Source: Pseudomonadales bacterium (lineage in GTDB: Bacteria > Pseudomonadota > Gammaproteobacteria > Pseudomonadales > Azotimanducaceae). Taken from it: a stretch of 64,000 nt of DNA. The notes beneath the pieces were generated by a model. The model saw nothing but the letters and a program-made list of their open reading frames with translations, had not been told where the DNA came from and searched no databases. This document shows positions 8,108 to 15,916 of the stretch, in pieces. The first letter of the stretch is position 1, and each line of letters starts with the position of its first letter. The DNA lies in contig JAWKZN010000001.1 in assembly GCA_041395945.1 (NCBI GenBank), positions 558,001 through 622,000 of the forward strand. Direction: 5' to 3'. Position numbers and translations under genes: made by a program.

Positions 8108-9495
8108 GCGTTAACGCCTCTGAGGGGTTGCATCGTCGTTTCCTGAAGCGGTCGCATCGACCACAGATTGATCAGGAAAACCAGATGGCTGGCCACCATG
8201 AGGAAACCGCCGATAGCCCTCCACATCCACATGGGTGCTGCGGCATCGACAGAAGCGATGAACGACTCTCCGGCCACCCATGACGCGCCCTGCAGAACTC
8301 CAGCAATCGAAATGGCGATCACATACAGACTGCCTCCGATGAACGCCATCCAGAAGTGAACGCCCATCGCCACTTCTGAGGGTCCCCGACCCGTGATGCG
8401 AGGCACCAGACCATAAATCGCACCCCAGATTCCAAAGGCTACGAAACCGTACATGGCCAGATGCGAATGGCCAACTGTGAAGTTGGTAAAGTGCCAGTAG
8501 ATATTAGCGGAGCGGAAGGCTTCTATGGTTCCCTGAGTCGATGAAAGGGCATAGCCCCATGCGCCTACCAGCAGAAAAATAATCGGATAGCTGCGTCGCA
8601 CTTTGTGCCAGGAGCCACGAGCAGTCAGAAAGAAATTCCCGAAGCCTGCCCACACCGGAACCATCATTCCGACGCTGAACAGGATGGCAGTTGTCTGCAC
8701 CCACCAGGCAACCGGGCTGAAAATGAAGTGGTGTGCACCGATCAACGTGTAGAAAAGGATACTGGTCCAGAATGCCAGCACACCGAGCGCATAGGAATAG
8801 ATCGGTTTGCCCAGCATTCGCGGCAGCGCGTAATAAGTCATTCCCAGGACCATCGGTGTGAACCACATGCCGACCGCGTTGTGCATGTAGTACCCCTGTA
8901 TCACGACGTTGCCCATGCCACGCTGATAGAAGGGCAGATATGCAATTGTCACAATGATTGCAAGCCAGCAGAACGCACCCATGATGTACCAGTTCGACAC
9001 GTAGATTTCCGGAATGGTTCTCCTGGAAATGGTCTGGTAACAGGTATAAAAAATGCAGATCAATCCCACTGCATACAGGCCCATGATGGGGCTCAGAAGT
9101 TCTCTGTATTCCTGAGGTCCTCTGCTGATGCCCAGAGAGAGCGTAATCACCGCAGCCACCATCGCGAGGTTCCAGGCAATGAGTCCGGCGCGCGCGATTT
9201 GTGGTCGAAACAGGGGGATTTTTGAAGTCCGACTGATGACGTACAAAGCGAGTCCTGCCAGTGCCATTGAGGACCAGCCGAACATCACGGTGTTTGTGTG
9301 TATGGGGCGGATCCGCCCGAAGGAGAAAACCGGATACTCGAGGACTTCCGGCCAGTAGAGCTTGACCGCCGCAAGCAGGCCATATCCCGTGCCGACCAGC
9401 AGCCACAGCGTGGCAGCCGCCAGAAACTGGAAAACCAGAGTCTTGGTCTGTGCTTCGTGACCTGCCGGTAGCGCTGTGCCTGCTGCTGTAACCAC
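8104..9495 (-). CDS. ccoN: cbb3-type cytochrome c oxidase catalytic subunit CcoN
   Basis: A 463-residue, roughly 12-helix haem-copper oxidase subunit of the C family, which reduces oxygen at high affinity. Visible ligands are His in GRIRPIHT, the Cu-B histidine in MHNAVG with the family tyrosine in YSYALG, the GAHH pair, and two histidines in TVGHSHLA. The translation starts with GTG five bases after the sco1 gene. No in-frame ATG lies near, and the ribosome binding site is weak, so translation may be coupled to sco1. No ccoS, ccoG or ccoI genes accompany it. Confidence 0.93.
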   Translation of the reverse strand: MVTAAGTALPAGHEAQTKTLVFQFLAAATLWLLVGTGYGLLAAVKLYWPEVLEYPVFSFGRIRPIHTNTVMFGWSSMALAGLALYVISRTSKIPLFRPQIARAGLIAWNLAMVAAVITLSLGISRGPQEYRELLSPIMGLYAVGLICIFYTCYQTISRRTIPEIYVSNWYIMGAFCWLAIIVTIAYLPFYQRGMGNVVIQGYYMHNAVGMWFTPMVLGMTYYALPRMLGKPIYSYALGVLAFWTSILFYTLIGAHHFIFSPVAWWVQTTAILFSVGMMVPVWAGFGNFFLTARGSWHKVRRSYPIIFLLVGAWGYALSSTQGTIEAFRSANIYWHFTNFTVGHSHLAMYGFVAFGIWGAIYGLVPRITGRGPSEVAMGVHFWMAFIGGSLYVIAISIAGVLQGASWVAGESFIASVDAAAPMWMWRAIGGFLMVASHLVFLINLWSMRPLQETTMQPLRGVNA

Positions 9496-9500
9496 GGGCT

Positions 9501-10091
9501 CTACAGGGCCCCCCCGATCCTGTCGGCGATTATTTCTGCCGGTGTCGAAGGTGGAATGAAATCGACGATTCGGCCATCGGGACCAACCAGATACATGAAC
9601 GACGAATGGGAAACCTCGTAGGCAGCGAGATCAGGCCTGGTTTCAGTGGCGCTGAACACAGCCGAGAATGAGTCTGCTGCTGCTTCGATCGCACGGCGGG
9701 TTCCGGTTAATCCTACGAAGCTGGGATGAAATCTCTGCAGGTATCGCTGGACTGTAGCGGGATCATCGCGGACGGAATCCACCGAAATGAATACCGGTGT
9801 CACGCGCCGATCGATTCCTTTCCGCTCCAGCAACTCCATTGCTTTCGAGATGTTGGCCATTTGCGTTGGGCAGACTGCGGGACAGCTGGTGAATCCGAAA
9901 AAAGTGAGCAGGTATTCGCCATTGAAGTCCAGTTCGCTTCTGGGTACGCCATTGTGATCCGTCAGGTTGAACGCAATCCATCTGTTACCGTCTTCGTGGT
10001 GCAGCAGAGCAAACAGGATCGATGCGGTCGAAACGCAGAGCAGCGTCAGCCCCATCACGGCAGCGCGCTTCCAGATGCGGTTCTGCATCAC
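9501..10091 (-). CDS. SCO1/SenC copper chaperone for oxidase assembly
   Basis: This 196-residue thioredoxin-fold protein has an N-terminal membrane anchor (about residues 9-28), then the copper-binding CPAVCP motif (CxxxC, about residue 71) and the distal histidine in VSHSSF. SCO proteins load Cu(I) into the oxidase binuclear centre and act in the periplasm. It is the first gene of the sco1-ccoN-ccoO-ccoQ-cytochrome c run, which supports a dedicated role for this oxidase. A second ATG one codon later could equally be the start. Confidence 0.9.
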   Translation of the reverse strand: MMQNRIWKRAAVMGLTLLCVSTASILFALLHHEDGNRWIAFNLTDHNGVPRSELDFNGEYLLTFFGFTSCPAVCPTQMANISKAMELLERKGIDRRVTPVFISVDSVRDDPATVQRYLQRFHPSFVGLTGTRRAIEAAADSFSAVFSATETRPDLAAYEVSHSSFMYLVGPDGRIVDFIPPSTPAEIIADRIGGAL

Positions 10092-10206
10092 GTCCGCACG
10101 CGCAAGTGATGTGGCTGACAGCTATCGGCAGCGTTTATGCCGGGCGTGCGATAACAGTATCGCCGCGGCCGCGGCCGGAGTCGGATGAGAATCGGAGACG
10201 ACAATA

Positions 10207-10656
10207 CTAGGATTCCTCAATCGAAGAAGTGAATGCACCCGCTTCCCGGTGCTCGCAGGTCGATCGAATCAGTTCCGCCGGTTTAGCCAGCTGCGCAATG
10301 AGGTAGTCGATGAACGGCTGTGGGTAGGCGCGCAGTTCCAGGGCTTCTGTCATGCAGCGCAGCCATTGGTCGCGCTCGACCTTTGTGATTTTGAGATGGG
10401 CGTGCACCTGCGGAATACTGATCGCACCGTACTTTTCCTGGTACCGGCGAGGGCCGCCCATCCACCCGCAAAGAAACCGGGCCAGCTTGTCCCTTGAAGT
10501 CCGGTTGTCCTGCGGATGCCAGGACCAGATGGTGCGATAGTCGGGATTTGTCGACATGAGGTCGTAAAAAGTGTCGACCAGAGCCCGAATTCCCGGCTCC
10601 CCTCCTGCGGACCGGTAGGTGTAGTCGTCGATCCCGTAGGCGTTCCGATGTGTCAT
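10207..10656 (-). CDS. Group II truncated haemoglobin
   Basis: A 149-residue globin of the truncated group II (TrHbO) type. Family marks are the early G-G-E-P-G-I...V-D-T-F-Y-D helix, HP at the CD/E region, FLCGWMGGP and the proximal histidine region HAHLKI. TrHbO proteins bind oxygen and react with NO or peroxide and are often linked to respiration. The gene overlaps the preceding ferredoxin gene by 4 bases and is followed, 115 bp later, by sco1 and the cbb3 oxidase. That arrangement suggests oxygen delivery to, or NO protection of, the oxidase. Confidence 0.9.
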   Translation of the reverse strand: MTHRNAYGIDDYTYRSAGGEPGIRALVDTFYDLMSTNPDYRTIWSWHPQDNRTSRDKLARFLCGWMGGPRRYQEKYGAISIPQVHAHLKITKVERDQWLRCMTEALELRAYPQPFIDYLIAQLAKPAELIRSTCEHREAGAFTSSIEES

Positions 10657-10850
10657 GTCAGATTAGCCTGCCTGATCATCCGGTCGATGATCGGCCGGCA
10701 CTGCTCACATCGAAACTGGGATCGGTGGTCGTACATGACTTCCCTGGCGTCTTCACACCCGCCCGCGATGGATGCCTGAATGTCATTGCGATAGAGGTCA
10801 CTGCAGGTGCAGACCAGGTCCGGTTCCTTCTGACGCTGTTTGAAATTCAC
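10653..10850 (-). CDS. BFD-like [2Fe-2S] ferredoxin
   Basis: A 65-residue protein with Cys14-x-Cys16 and, after 31 residues, Cys48-x-x-Cys51. This is the CxC-X31-CxxC spacing of bacterioferritin-associated ferredoxin. No bacterioferritin gene is nearby. Its ATGA overlap with the globin gene suggests it may instead serve as an electron donor keeping the globin haem reduced, which is inference. A further cysteine (Cys32) lies between the pairs. The protein is near the usual BFD length of 60-75 residues. Confidence 0.8.
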   Translation of the reverse strand: MNFKQRQKEPDLVCTCSDLYRNDIQASIAGGCEDAREVMYDHRSQFRCEQCRPIIDRMIRQANLT

Positions 10851-10878
10851 TCAAGATCTCCGATTGTTATTGCGCCGG

Positions 10879-10998
10879 TCACCCGAGAATGACGGCGACG
10901 GCCAATAACCCGAACACCAGCGCAAGGAATGCTGTCAGGACCATTGCAATGTTACGAAGCGCTTGTCGATCGGCGAGTTCGTTGTCGGTGGTCTGCAT
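10879..10998 (-). CDS. Small single-helix membrane protein
   Basis: A 39-residue peptide with a charged N-terminal half (T-T-D-N-E-L-A-D-R-Q) and one C-terminal hydrophobic helix. I chose the ATG at 10998 because GGAGAG lies about 5 bases upstream; the open frame extends to 11163 but that part has no membrane or domain character. It is the first gene of the minus-strand ferredoxin-globin-oxidase run, 28 bp before the ferredoxin gene. Similar tiny proteins are often oxidase accessory subunits, but no family can be named. Confidence 0.5.
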   Translation of the reverse strand: MQTTDNELADRQALRNIAMVLTAFLALVFGLLAVAVILG

Positions 10999-11087
10999 GC
11001 CGCTCTCCGGTGAGGTAGTGTACTCGGGCACTCTAGTCGGCAAATTAATATTCGTGAAGCGATTGTTATTGCTGGTTAATACAAAAA

Positions 11088-11097
11088 ATATCGATAT
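11088..11097. promoter_or_regulatory. Palindrome in the divergent LysR / globin-operon promoter region
   Basis: ATATCGATAT is a perfect 10-bp palindrome inside an A+T-rich stretch between two divergent genes. LysR proteins bind such dyads and commonly regulate the divergent neighbour. The site is short and could occur by chance. Confidence 0.3.
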
Positions 11098-11155
11098 ATA
11101 ATCCGGACTCGAATCGATCTCCTGATCGTCTGGCCTGTCACCCGGGGAGTAACTT

Positions 11156-12016
11156 GTGGACACCGAACTGGCTCGAACCTTCCTGTCCGTGGTTGCAGCA
11201 GGTAACTTCAGTCAGGCTTCTTCCCGACTCTTCATCACCCAATCCACGGTCAGCGCCCGAATCGCCACACTGGAAGCGCAACTGGGGTGCCGTTTATTCG
11301 TTCGTAATAAAGCTGGAACTTCCCTTACCCCCGCCGGGCACCGGTTTCAGGCCTATGCGATCACCCTGGTTCGAACCGTGGAGCGCGCGCGGCAGGACAT
11401 CGGTGTGGTTCGAGGGTTTCGCGGATCGGTAACCATAGGCGGCCGATTCGGATTGTGGGAAGACCTGCTGCTTGCCTGTCTGCCGCGGATCCGGCAGGCG
11501 GTGGGTGATGTCGCGGTCCGGGCGGAAATTGGTTTTGAGGACGACCTCATGCAGGGCCTGGTGGAAGCACGGACTGACATCGGTGTCATGTATGCCCCGC
11601 AACACCGTCCTGGCATGGTGGTCGAACAGTTGCTGGAAGAGCAGCTTGTCTATGTGACATCTTCAAGGGAAAACAGCTCTCCTGCGGATAATGGTTATGT
11701 TTATGTGGATTGGGGTCCCGAGTTTGCGAACCAGCACAGTGCCGCTTTTCCGGAGTTCGACGGCGCAGGAGTGTCTGCCAACATCGGCTGGCTGGGTCTG
11801 CAGCACATTCTGGCCAACGGAGGATCCGGCTACTTCCCGCTTCGGCTGGTGAAAAGCGAGTTGATCATGGGTCGGCTGCAGCGGCGGCCGGAACTGCCGG
11901 AATTTGTGCTTCCGGCGTATCTGGTGCATCTGAGTGATGTGGATCCGCAGACCGTCGGTGTGGTTCTGCAGATCATCCGTGACGCGGCCGCCGAGGGCGG
12001 ATCTGTTACAGATTAA
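11156..12016 (+). CDS. LysR-family transcriptional regulator
   Basis: This 286-residue regulator has an N-terminal winged helix-turn-helix (residues 1-60, with F-S-Q-A-S-x-R-L and TQSTVSARI) and a C-terminal effector-binding domain. The opening M-D-T-E-L-A-R-T-F-L resembles the HdfR branch. The start is GTG at 11156 behind GGGGAGT. It is divergent from the small membrane protein-ferredoxin-globin-oxidase genes and upstream of sodB, so it may control either side. The effector is unknown. Confidence 0.85.
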   Translation: MDTELARTFLSVVAAGNFSQASSRLFITQSTVSARIATLEAQLGCRLFVRNKAGTSLTPAGHRFQAYAITLVRTVERARQDIGVVRGFRGSVTIGGRFGLWEDLLLACLPRIRQAVGDVAVRAEIGFEDDLMQGLVEARTDIGVMYAPQHRPGMVVEQLLEEQLVYVTSSRENSSPADNGYVYVDWGPEFANQHSAAFPEFDGAGVSANIGWLGLQHILANGGSGYFPLRLVKSELIMGRLQRRPELPEFVLPAYLVHLSDVDPQTVGVVLQIIRDAAAEGGSVTD

Positions 12017-12037
12017 ATCGAATTATTCGATTTAATC
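12011..12037 (+). terminator. Perfect 12-bp inverted repeat followed by a T run at the lysR end
   Basis: Arms 12011-12022 and 12026-12037 are perfectly complementary with a TTA loop, and seven T residues follow at 12042-12048. The lysR stop codon is inside the left arm. This fits an intrinsic terminator, but the stem is A+T-rich and symmetric (core TCGAA/TTCGA), so an operator for sodB is also possible. Confidence 0.5.
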
Positions 12038-12115
12038 GACGTTTTTTTATCGTGGGGTCAATTCACGTCTTTGGTGTTACCTTGCCGACGCACAGCCGCA
12101 AATGAGGCCTACAGG

Positions 12116-12802
12116 ATGACTATTTCACCAGCACCGCTTCCTTACACGAGTGACGCACTGGATCCGTGTATCAGTGCGCGTACGCTTGATCTCCATTACA
12201 ACAAGCATTATCTGGGTTACATCCGCAATCTGAAAGAACTGATCCGGGACACTCAGCTGGCCGAGGGCGCCTTGCCGGAAATCGTCCGGGCAGCCTGGAA
12301 GGCAGGCAATCTGCCGGTCTTCAATAACGCCGCCCAAGCCTGGAACCATGAGTTTTATTTTGCATCACTCAGCCCGACATCGATCGTGCCGACTGGTCCG
12401 ATCGGCTCCCTGATCGAGCGGGATTTCGGCACGGTTGAGCGTTTACTGGAAGTTCTGACCACCTCGGCGACGGCCCACTTCGGCAGTGGATGGGTCTGGC
12501 TGGTGCTGGATGGCGGAAAGTTGAATGTCGTGTCTACCGCGAATGCCGACTCTCCGCTGCTGTATGCGCGTCAGGTACCGTTGCTTGCCATCGATGTCTG
12601 GGAGCATGCTTACTATCTCGACTATCAGAATGAACGGCGGCGTTATATCGAAGCCGTGACAGCCCGGTTATTGAACTGGAACATTGCCAATCAGCGACTG
12701 AGTAACTCGCAAAAGAGCGGCCGCCAGAGGCGTACTAAGATGCCCGGGTTCGCTGCACTTGCCCCGGATCCTGGTCCGTCAACAGCAAAAGCGATCGAAT
12801 GA
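12116..12802 (+). CDS. sodB: Superoxide dismutase, Fe/Mn type
   Basis: A 228-residue Fe/Mn superoxide dismutase, converting superoxide to peroxide and oxygen. Metal-ligand segments are visible: H-Y-N-K-H-Y in the N-terminal hairpin, AWNHEFYF, and DVWEHAYYLDY with the Asp and His ligands. It has about 30 extra C-terminal residues that are basic and low-complexity. I chose the ATG at 12116 from the family N-terminus (L-P-Y...L-D-P) and a GAGG 8 bases upstream. The stop codon is one base from the next start, forming the first step of an operon running to nnrS. Confidence 0.92.
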   Translation: MTISPAPLPYTSDALDPCISARTLDLHYNKHYLGYIRNLKELIRDTQLAEGALPEIVRAAWKAGNLPVFNNAAQAWNHEFYFASLSPTSIVPTGPIGSLIERDFGTVERLLEVLTTSATAHFGSGWVWLVLDGGKLNVVSTANADSPLLYARQVPLLAIDVWEHAYYLDYQNERRRYIEAVTARLLNWNIANQRLSNSQKSGRQRRTKMPGFAALAPDPGPSTAKAIE

Positions 12803-12803
12803 G

Positions 12804-13310
12804 ATGACCAAGCAACCAACCTCCACCACACAAGACGATGACGAGCTGCGACCTTTTGCGTCGCCACCCTGTTCCCTGCATGAGTTTGAGGAGCAATCGT
12901 TACCAGTTACCGAAATTCTCGAGTTGTTGAACGCACTTATCGAAGGCGAGCGGGCTGGCGCCAAAGGCATCATAGCGATGGGCAGGAATATTGAATCCTC
13001 CGAAATCAACGCGCTGCTGCGTGCTGTCGCCGGGGATGAAGCCCGGTTCTGCTCGATGCTCTCCCAGCATGTTGAGCGTCTCGGTGGTACTGCCAGCCGT
13101 GCAACAGGCAGCTTTGCCGAGAAGCTGGCGAAGCGCGAGACTTTCGTGGATAAACTGACCCTGCTGGACAGGGGGCAGTCCGTCGTGGTGCGGATGCTCA
13201 ACGAGGCTATCCCCAGGATTTCCGATGCGCAACTGCAGCGCGATCTGATCGAGATGAGAGACGTTCACATCGTGAACATTGATCGATGCAACGCGTTGTT
13301 GCCGGACTAG
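12804..13310 (+). CDS. DUF6306-like helical protein
   Basis: A 168-residue, mostly helical protein. The opening P-P-C-S-L-H-E-F and then L-L-N-x-L-I-E-G-E-R-A-G-A-K resemble the DUF6306 family, whose members look like ferritin-type helical bundles; function is not known. Acidic and histidine residues (GDEARFCSML, VHIVN) could bind metal, but a full di-iron ExxH set is not obvious. It starts one base after the sodB stop codon, so it is probably co-made with superoxide dismutase. Confidence 0.65.
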   Translation: MTKQPTSTTQDDDELRPFASPPCSLHEFEEQSLPVTEILELLNALIEGERAGAKGIIAMGRNIESSEINALLRAVAGDEARFCSMLSQHVERLGGTASRATGSFAEKLAKRETFVDKLTLLDRGQSVVVRMLNEAIPRISDAQLQRDLIEMRDVHIVNIDRCNALLPD

Positions 13311-13354
13311 CAGCCTGTTGAAAAGGCGCAGAGCGCGCAGGACGGTCCTTATCC

Positions 13355-14095
13355 ATGAAAATCTCCATCTATCGGTTCAATCCTGAGTTCGACGAAACGC
13401 CCTATATGCAGGACTATGAATTTAGTCCGCCAGAGCAGGGCGATCTCATGATTCTGGATGTTCTCGAACTGCTTAAGGAGCAGGATCCAACCCTGACATA
13501 CCGTCGCAGCTGTCGCGAAGGCGTGTGTGGTTCGGACGGCATGAACATCAATGGCGCGAATGTTCTCGCCTGCATAACGCGTGTTTCAGATGCGTTGAAT
13601 GGCGGCACCCTGGCATCGGGACAACGGCTGCGTTCCTCCAGCAGCCTGGTGATCAGACCTCTGCCCGGCATGCCGGTTATCAGAGACCTCGTCGTGGATA
13701 TGGCCCAGTTTTTTCGGCAGTATGAGTCGATAAAGCCCTGGTTGATCAACGATCAGCCGCCACCGGCAACAGAGAGAAAACAGACACCGGAGCAACGGCG
13801 ACAGCTGGACGGGTTTTACGAGTGCATTCTGTGTGGCTGCTGCTCATCGGCCTGCCCTTCCTGGTGGTGGAACCCGGAGACCTATGTGGGTCCCGCGGGT
13901 CTTCTCTGGAGCTATCGGTTCCTGGCTGACTCCAGAGACACGGCAACCCGGGAACGCCTGGGTGAGCTCGACGATCCGTTCAGCGTATTCCGCTGCCGGG
14001 GCATCATGAACTGCACCGCCTATTGTCCTAAAGGACTGAATCCCCGCGATGCAATCTCGAAGATTCAGACGCTGCTGGTAAAGGAGGGCGTGTGA
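13355..14095 (+). CDS. sdhB: Succinate dehydrogenase/fumarate reductase iron-sulfur subunit (orphan copy)
   Basis: A complete 246-residue SdhB/FrdB protein. The [2Fe-2S] site (SCREGVCGSDGMN...LAC), the [4Fe-4S] site (CILCGCCSSACP) and the [3Fe-4S] site (CRGIMNCTAYCPKGLNP) are all intact. It should carry electrons between a flavoprotein SdhA and a membrane cytochrome, but no sdhA, sdhC or sdhD is present. It is placed instead between a DUF6306-like gene and an unknown helical protein. It may be the cell's only sdhB displaced, or a second copy in a stress operon. Confidence 0.92.
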   Translation: MKISIYRFNPEFDETPYMQDYEFSPPEQGDLMILDVLELLKEQDPTLTYRRSCREGVCGSDGMNINGANVLACITRVSDALNGGTLASGQRLRSSSSLVIRPLPGMPVIRDLVVDMAQFFRQYESIKPWLINDQPPPATERKQTPEQRRQLDGFYECILCGCCSSACPSWWWNPETYVGPAGLLWSYRFLADSRDTATRERLGELDDPFSVFRCRGIMNCTAYCPKGLNPRDAISKIQTLLVKEGV

Positions 14096-14562
14096 TGAAA
14101 CGTCTGGAAGGCTATGAGAACGTCGGCAATGTTCTGCATATTCTGGCTGAGTTTCACCGCGGGCTCGCCGGCTTCTTTGAAAATACGGGAAAAGCAGTCA
14201 CTGACGAACGCATGAGAATGATGCTTGCGCATCTTGTGAAACATCAGCGCCAGCGCGCAGTTGCGCTGGAAAACTATCAGCGGGATGCGCCTGCAACTCT
14301 CCTCAAGAGCTGGCTGCAGATCCCGTTTCTGGAGAATCCCGGGTCGTTTCTCGAATTGCTCGGAGAGCAGAACGGAATGACCGTAGAGGCACTGCAGCAG
14401 TTGCTTTCCCGTGTCGATGGATTTGTGAGTCAATTGCTGCATCATCTGGAGACCCGTGCGGAGTCGGCAAACGTCGAGGCACTGTTTCACGACCTTCACG
14501 AGATCGACAATCGCGAGCGCCTCCTTCGGTCGCGGGCTCTGAGTTCGTTCTCTCAGATCTGA
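14095..14562 (+). CDS. Unknown helical protein, possibly ferritin-like
   Basis: A 155-residue protein predicted to be almost entirely alpha-helical, with histidine- and glutamate-rich helices (LAEFHRGL, HLVKHQRQ, LLHHLE, HDLHEID). The pattern suggests a four-helix bundle that might bind metal or haem, but I do not recognise a family. The ATG shares bases with the sdhB stop codon (TGATG), so translation is coupled. Its place between sdhB and nnrS suggests a role in the same stress response; this is inference. Confidence 0.6.
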   Translation: MKRLEGYENVGNVLHILAEFHRGLAGFFENTGKAVTDERMRMMLAHLVKHQRQRAVALENYQRDAPATLLKSWLQIPFLENPGSFLELLGEQNGMTVEALQQLLSRVDGFVSQLLHHLETRAESANVEALFHDLHEIDNRERLLRSRALSSFSQI

Positions 14563-14591
14563 AGTCAGCAGTCGCGAGCCGGAACCTCGAA

Positions 14592-15731
14592 ATGGCAGAT
14601 CGGAGGAGGACTCGACCTTCGTTTGCCAATGCCTGGTTTTTCCCAGGTGCCGCGGTCTATGGCGCATTCTCGATTTCCGCATGGGTGATGGCGTGGACCG
14701 GCTACATCGATTGCCTGCCTGGTTTATGCACACCAACCGGGCACGCGCACGAAATGCTGTTCGGCTACGCTCTGGCTGTCGTTGCAGGTTTTCTTCTCGG
14801 ACCACAACCGATCCTGGTCACCGTTGCGCTGTTCCTGCTGTGGCTGGGCGCAAGGGTTGCGTTCATCGGCTGGCCCGGATCATGGCCGGCGGTGATCCTT
14901 GTCGCGGTTTTTGCGCTGGGGGTGGCGCTGAAGGTCATCCCTCGATTTGCACATTCGGCGAAAAAGTGGCGCAACCGATCACTGGTCTGGATCGTTGCCG
15001 GGCTGGTGACGGCCAGCGTCATTGCGACGCTGCGTTATGCGGATCGTCCAATGGTTGACGGTGCCCATATGGCGTCGCTCACTCTGTTGGCTGCATTGAT
15101 GTTCTTCATGGGAGGCCGGATCATCGCGCCGGCTGTTGGCGGGTACATCACCCGGCAGGGGGGGCACCTGGATGCCAGGGTTCAACCCGCTCTGGAAGGA
15201 GGGGTCCTTCTCAGCCTGCTCGGAGCGTTGGTCGGTACGGCAGCGGGAAGTACTTTTCCGGTTCGTTTCACCGGCACTATGCTGGTCGTTGCTGCCATCC
15301 TTGCCGCAATCAGGCTTGTCCGGTGGCAGCTCTGGCTGTGTGGACGGCGGCCGGATCTGCTGCTGCTTGCGCTTGGGTATGGCTGGCTGGTTGTCGGCAT
15401 CGGATTGCTGGGTCTTGCCAGCTTCGGAATCCTGCCCAGGCCTGTCGCTGTGCATAGCCTGACCATTGGTGCGCTGGGAACGCTGACGATCGTGGTGATG
15501 GCGAGGACCCGTCTGTTGTACCGGTTTCGGGATGCGAATGTGGCGCCGCTCGCACATTTCGCGGCATTGCTCATGAGCGGCTCGGCATTGGCGCGAATCG
15601 CCTGGAGCGGCAACATTGCGCCCTTCGGCGTAGATCTGCTGCTGGTCAGCGGGGGCCTGTGGGCTCTCTCCTGCCTGCTTTTACTGTTTCCGCTGCTGGC
15701 AACATTACGGACGCAGGCTTCCCCGGTGTAG
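14592..15731 (+). CDS. nnrS: NnrS family haem-copper membrane protein
   Basis: A 379-residue polytopic membrane protein with about 12 helices. The family motif HAHEMLFGYA (about residue 51) and the later H-S-L-T-I-G-A-L-G-T-L with downstream arginine are present. NnrS proteins contain haem and copper and protect against nitric-oxide stress in denitrifiers and pathogens; no nitrite or nitric oxide reductase gene is in the window. It is 29 bp after the helical protein and appears to close the sodB operon. Confidence 0.9.
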   Translation: MADRRRTRPSFANAWFFPGAAVYGAFSISAWVMAWTGYIDCLPGLCTPTGHAHEMLFGYALAVVAGFLLGPQPILVTVALFLLWLGARVAFIGWPGSWPAVILVAVFALGVALKVIPRFAHSAKKWRNRSLVWIVAGLVTASVIATLRYADRPMVDGAHMASLTLLAALMFFMGGRIIAPAVGGYITRQGGHLDARVQPALEGGVLLSLLGALVGTAAGSTFPVRFTGTMLVVAAILAAIRLVRWQLWLCGRRPDLLLLALGYGWLVVGIGLLGLASFGILPRPVAVHSLTIGALGTLTIVVMARTRLLYRFRDANVAPLAHFAALLMSGSALARIAWSGNIAPFGVDLLLVSGGLWALSCLLLLFPLLATLRTQASPV

Positions 15732-15916
15732 GCAGGTCGTGTAGCATCCAGCGATGCGATTCGATTGCCGCAATCTATTCTGCCACCGCTCTTCCTGTAC
15801 ATGCTTCGGGGGATTCCTCGCGGCCGGACTTTAGTCAGGCGGCCGAGGCACCCTCGACGCCCTTTGCCGCCACCTCGCAACATTCCAGTTACTCGTATTT
15901 TCTGAGGAACACCATC

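Noticed and set aside
13311..13354. CAGCCTGTTGAAAA segment that resembles common insertion-sequence-linked ends
   Set aside because: The stretch is short, with no paired inverted end or transposase nearby.
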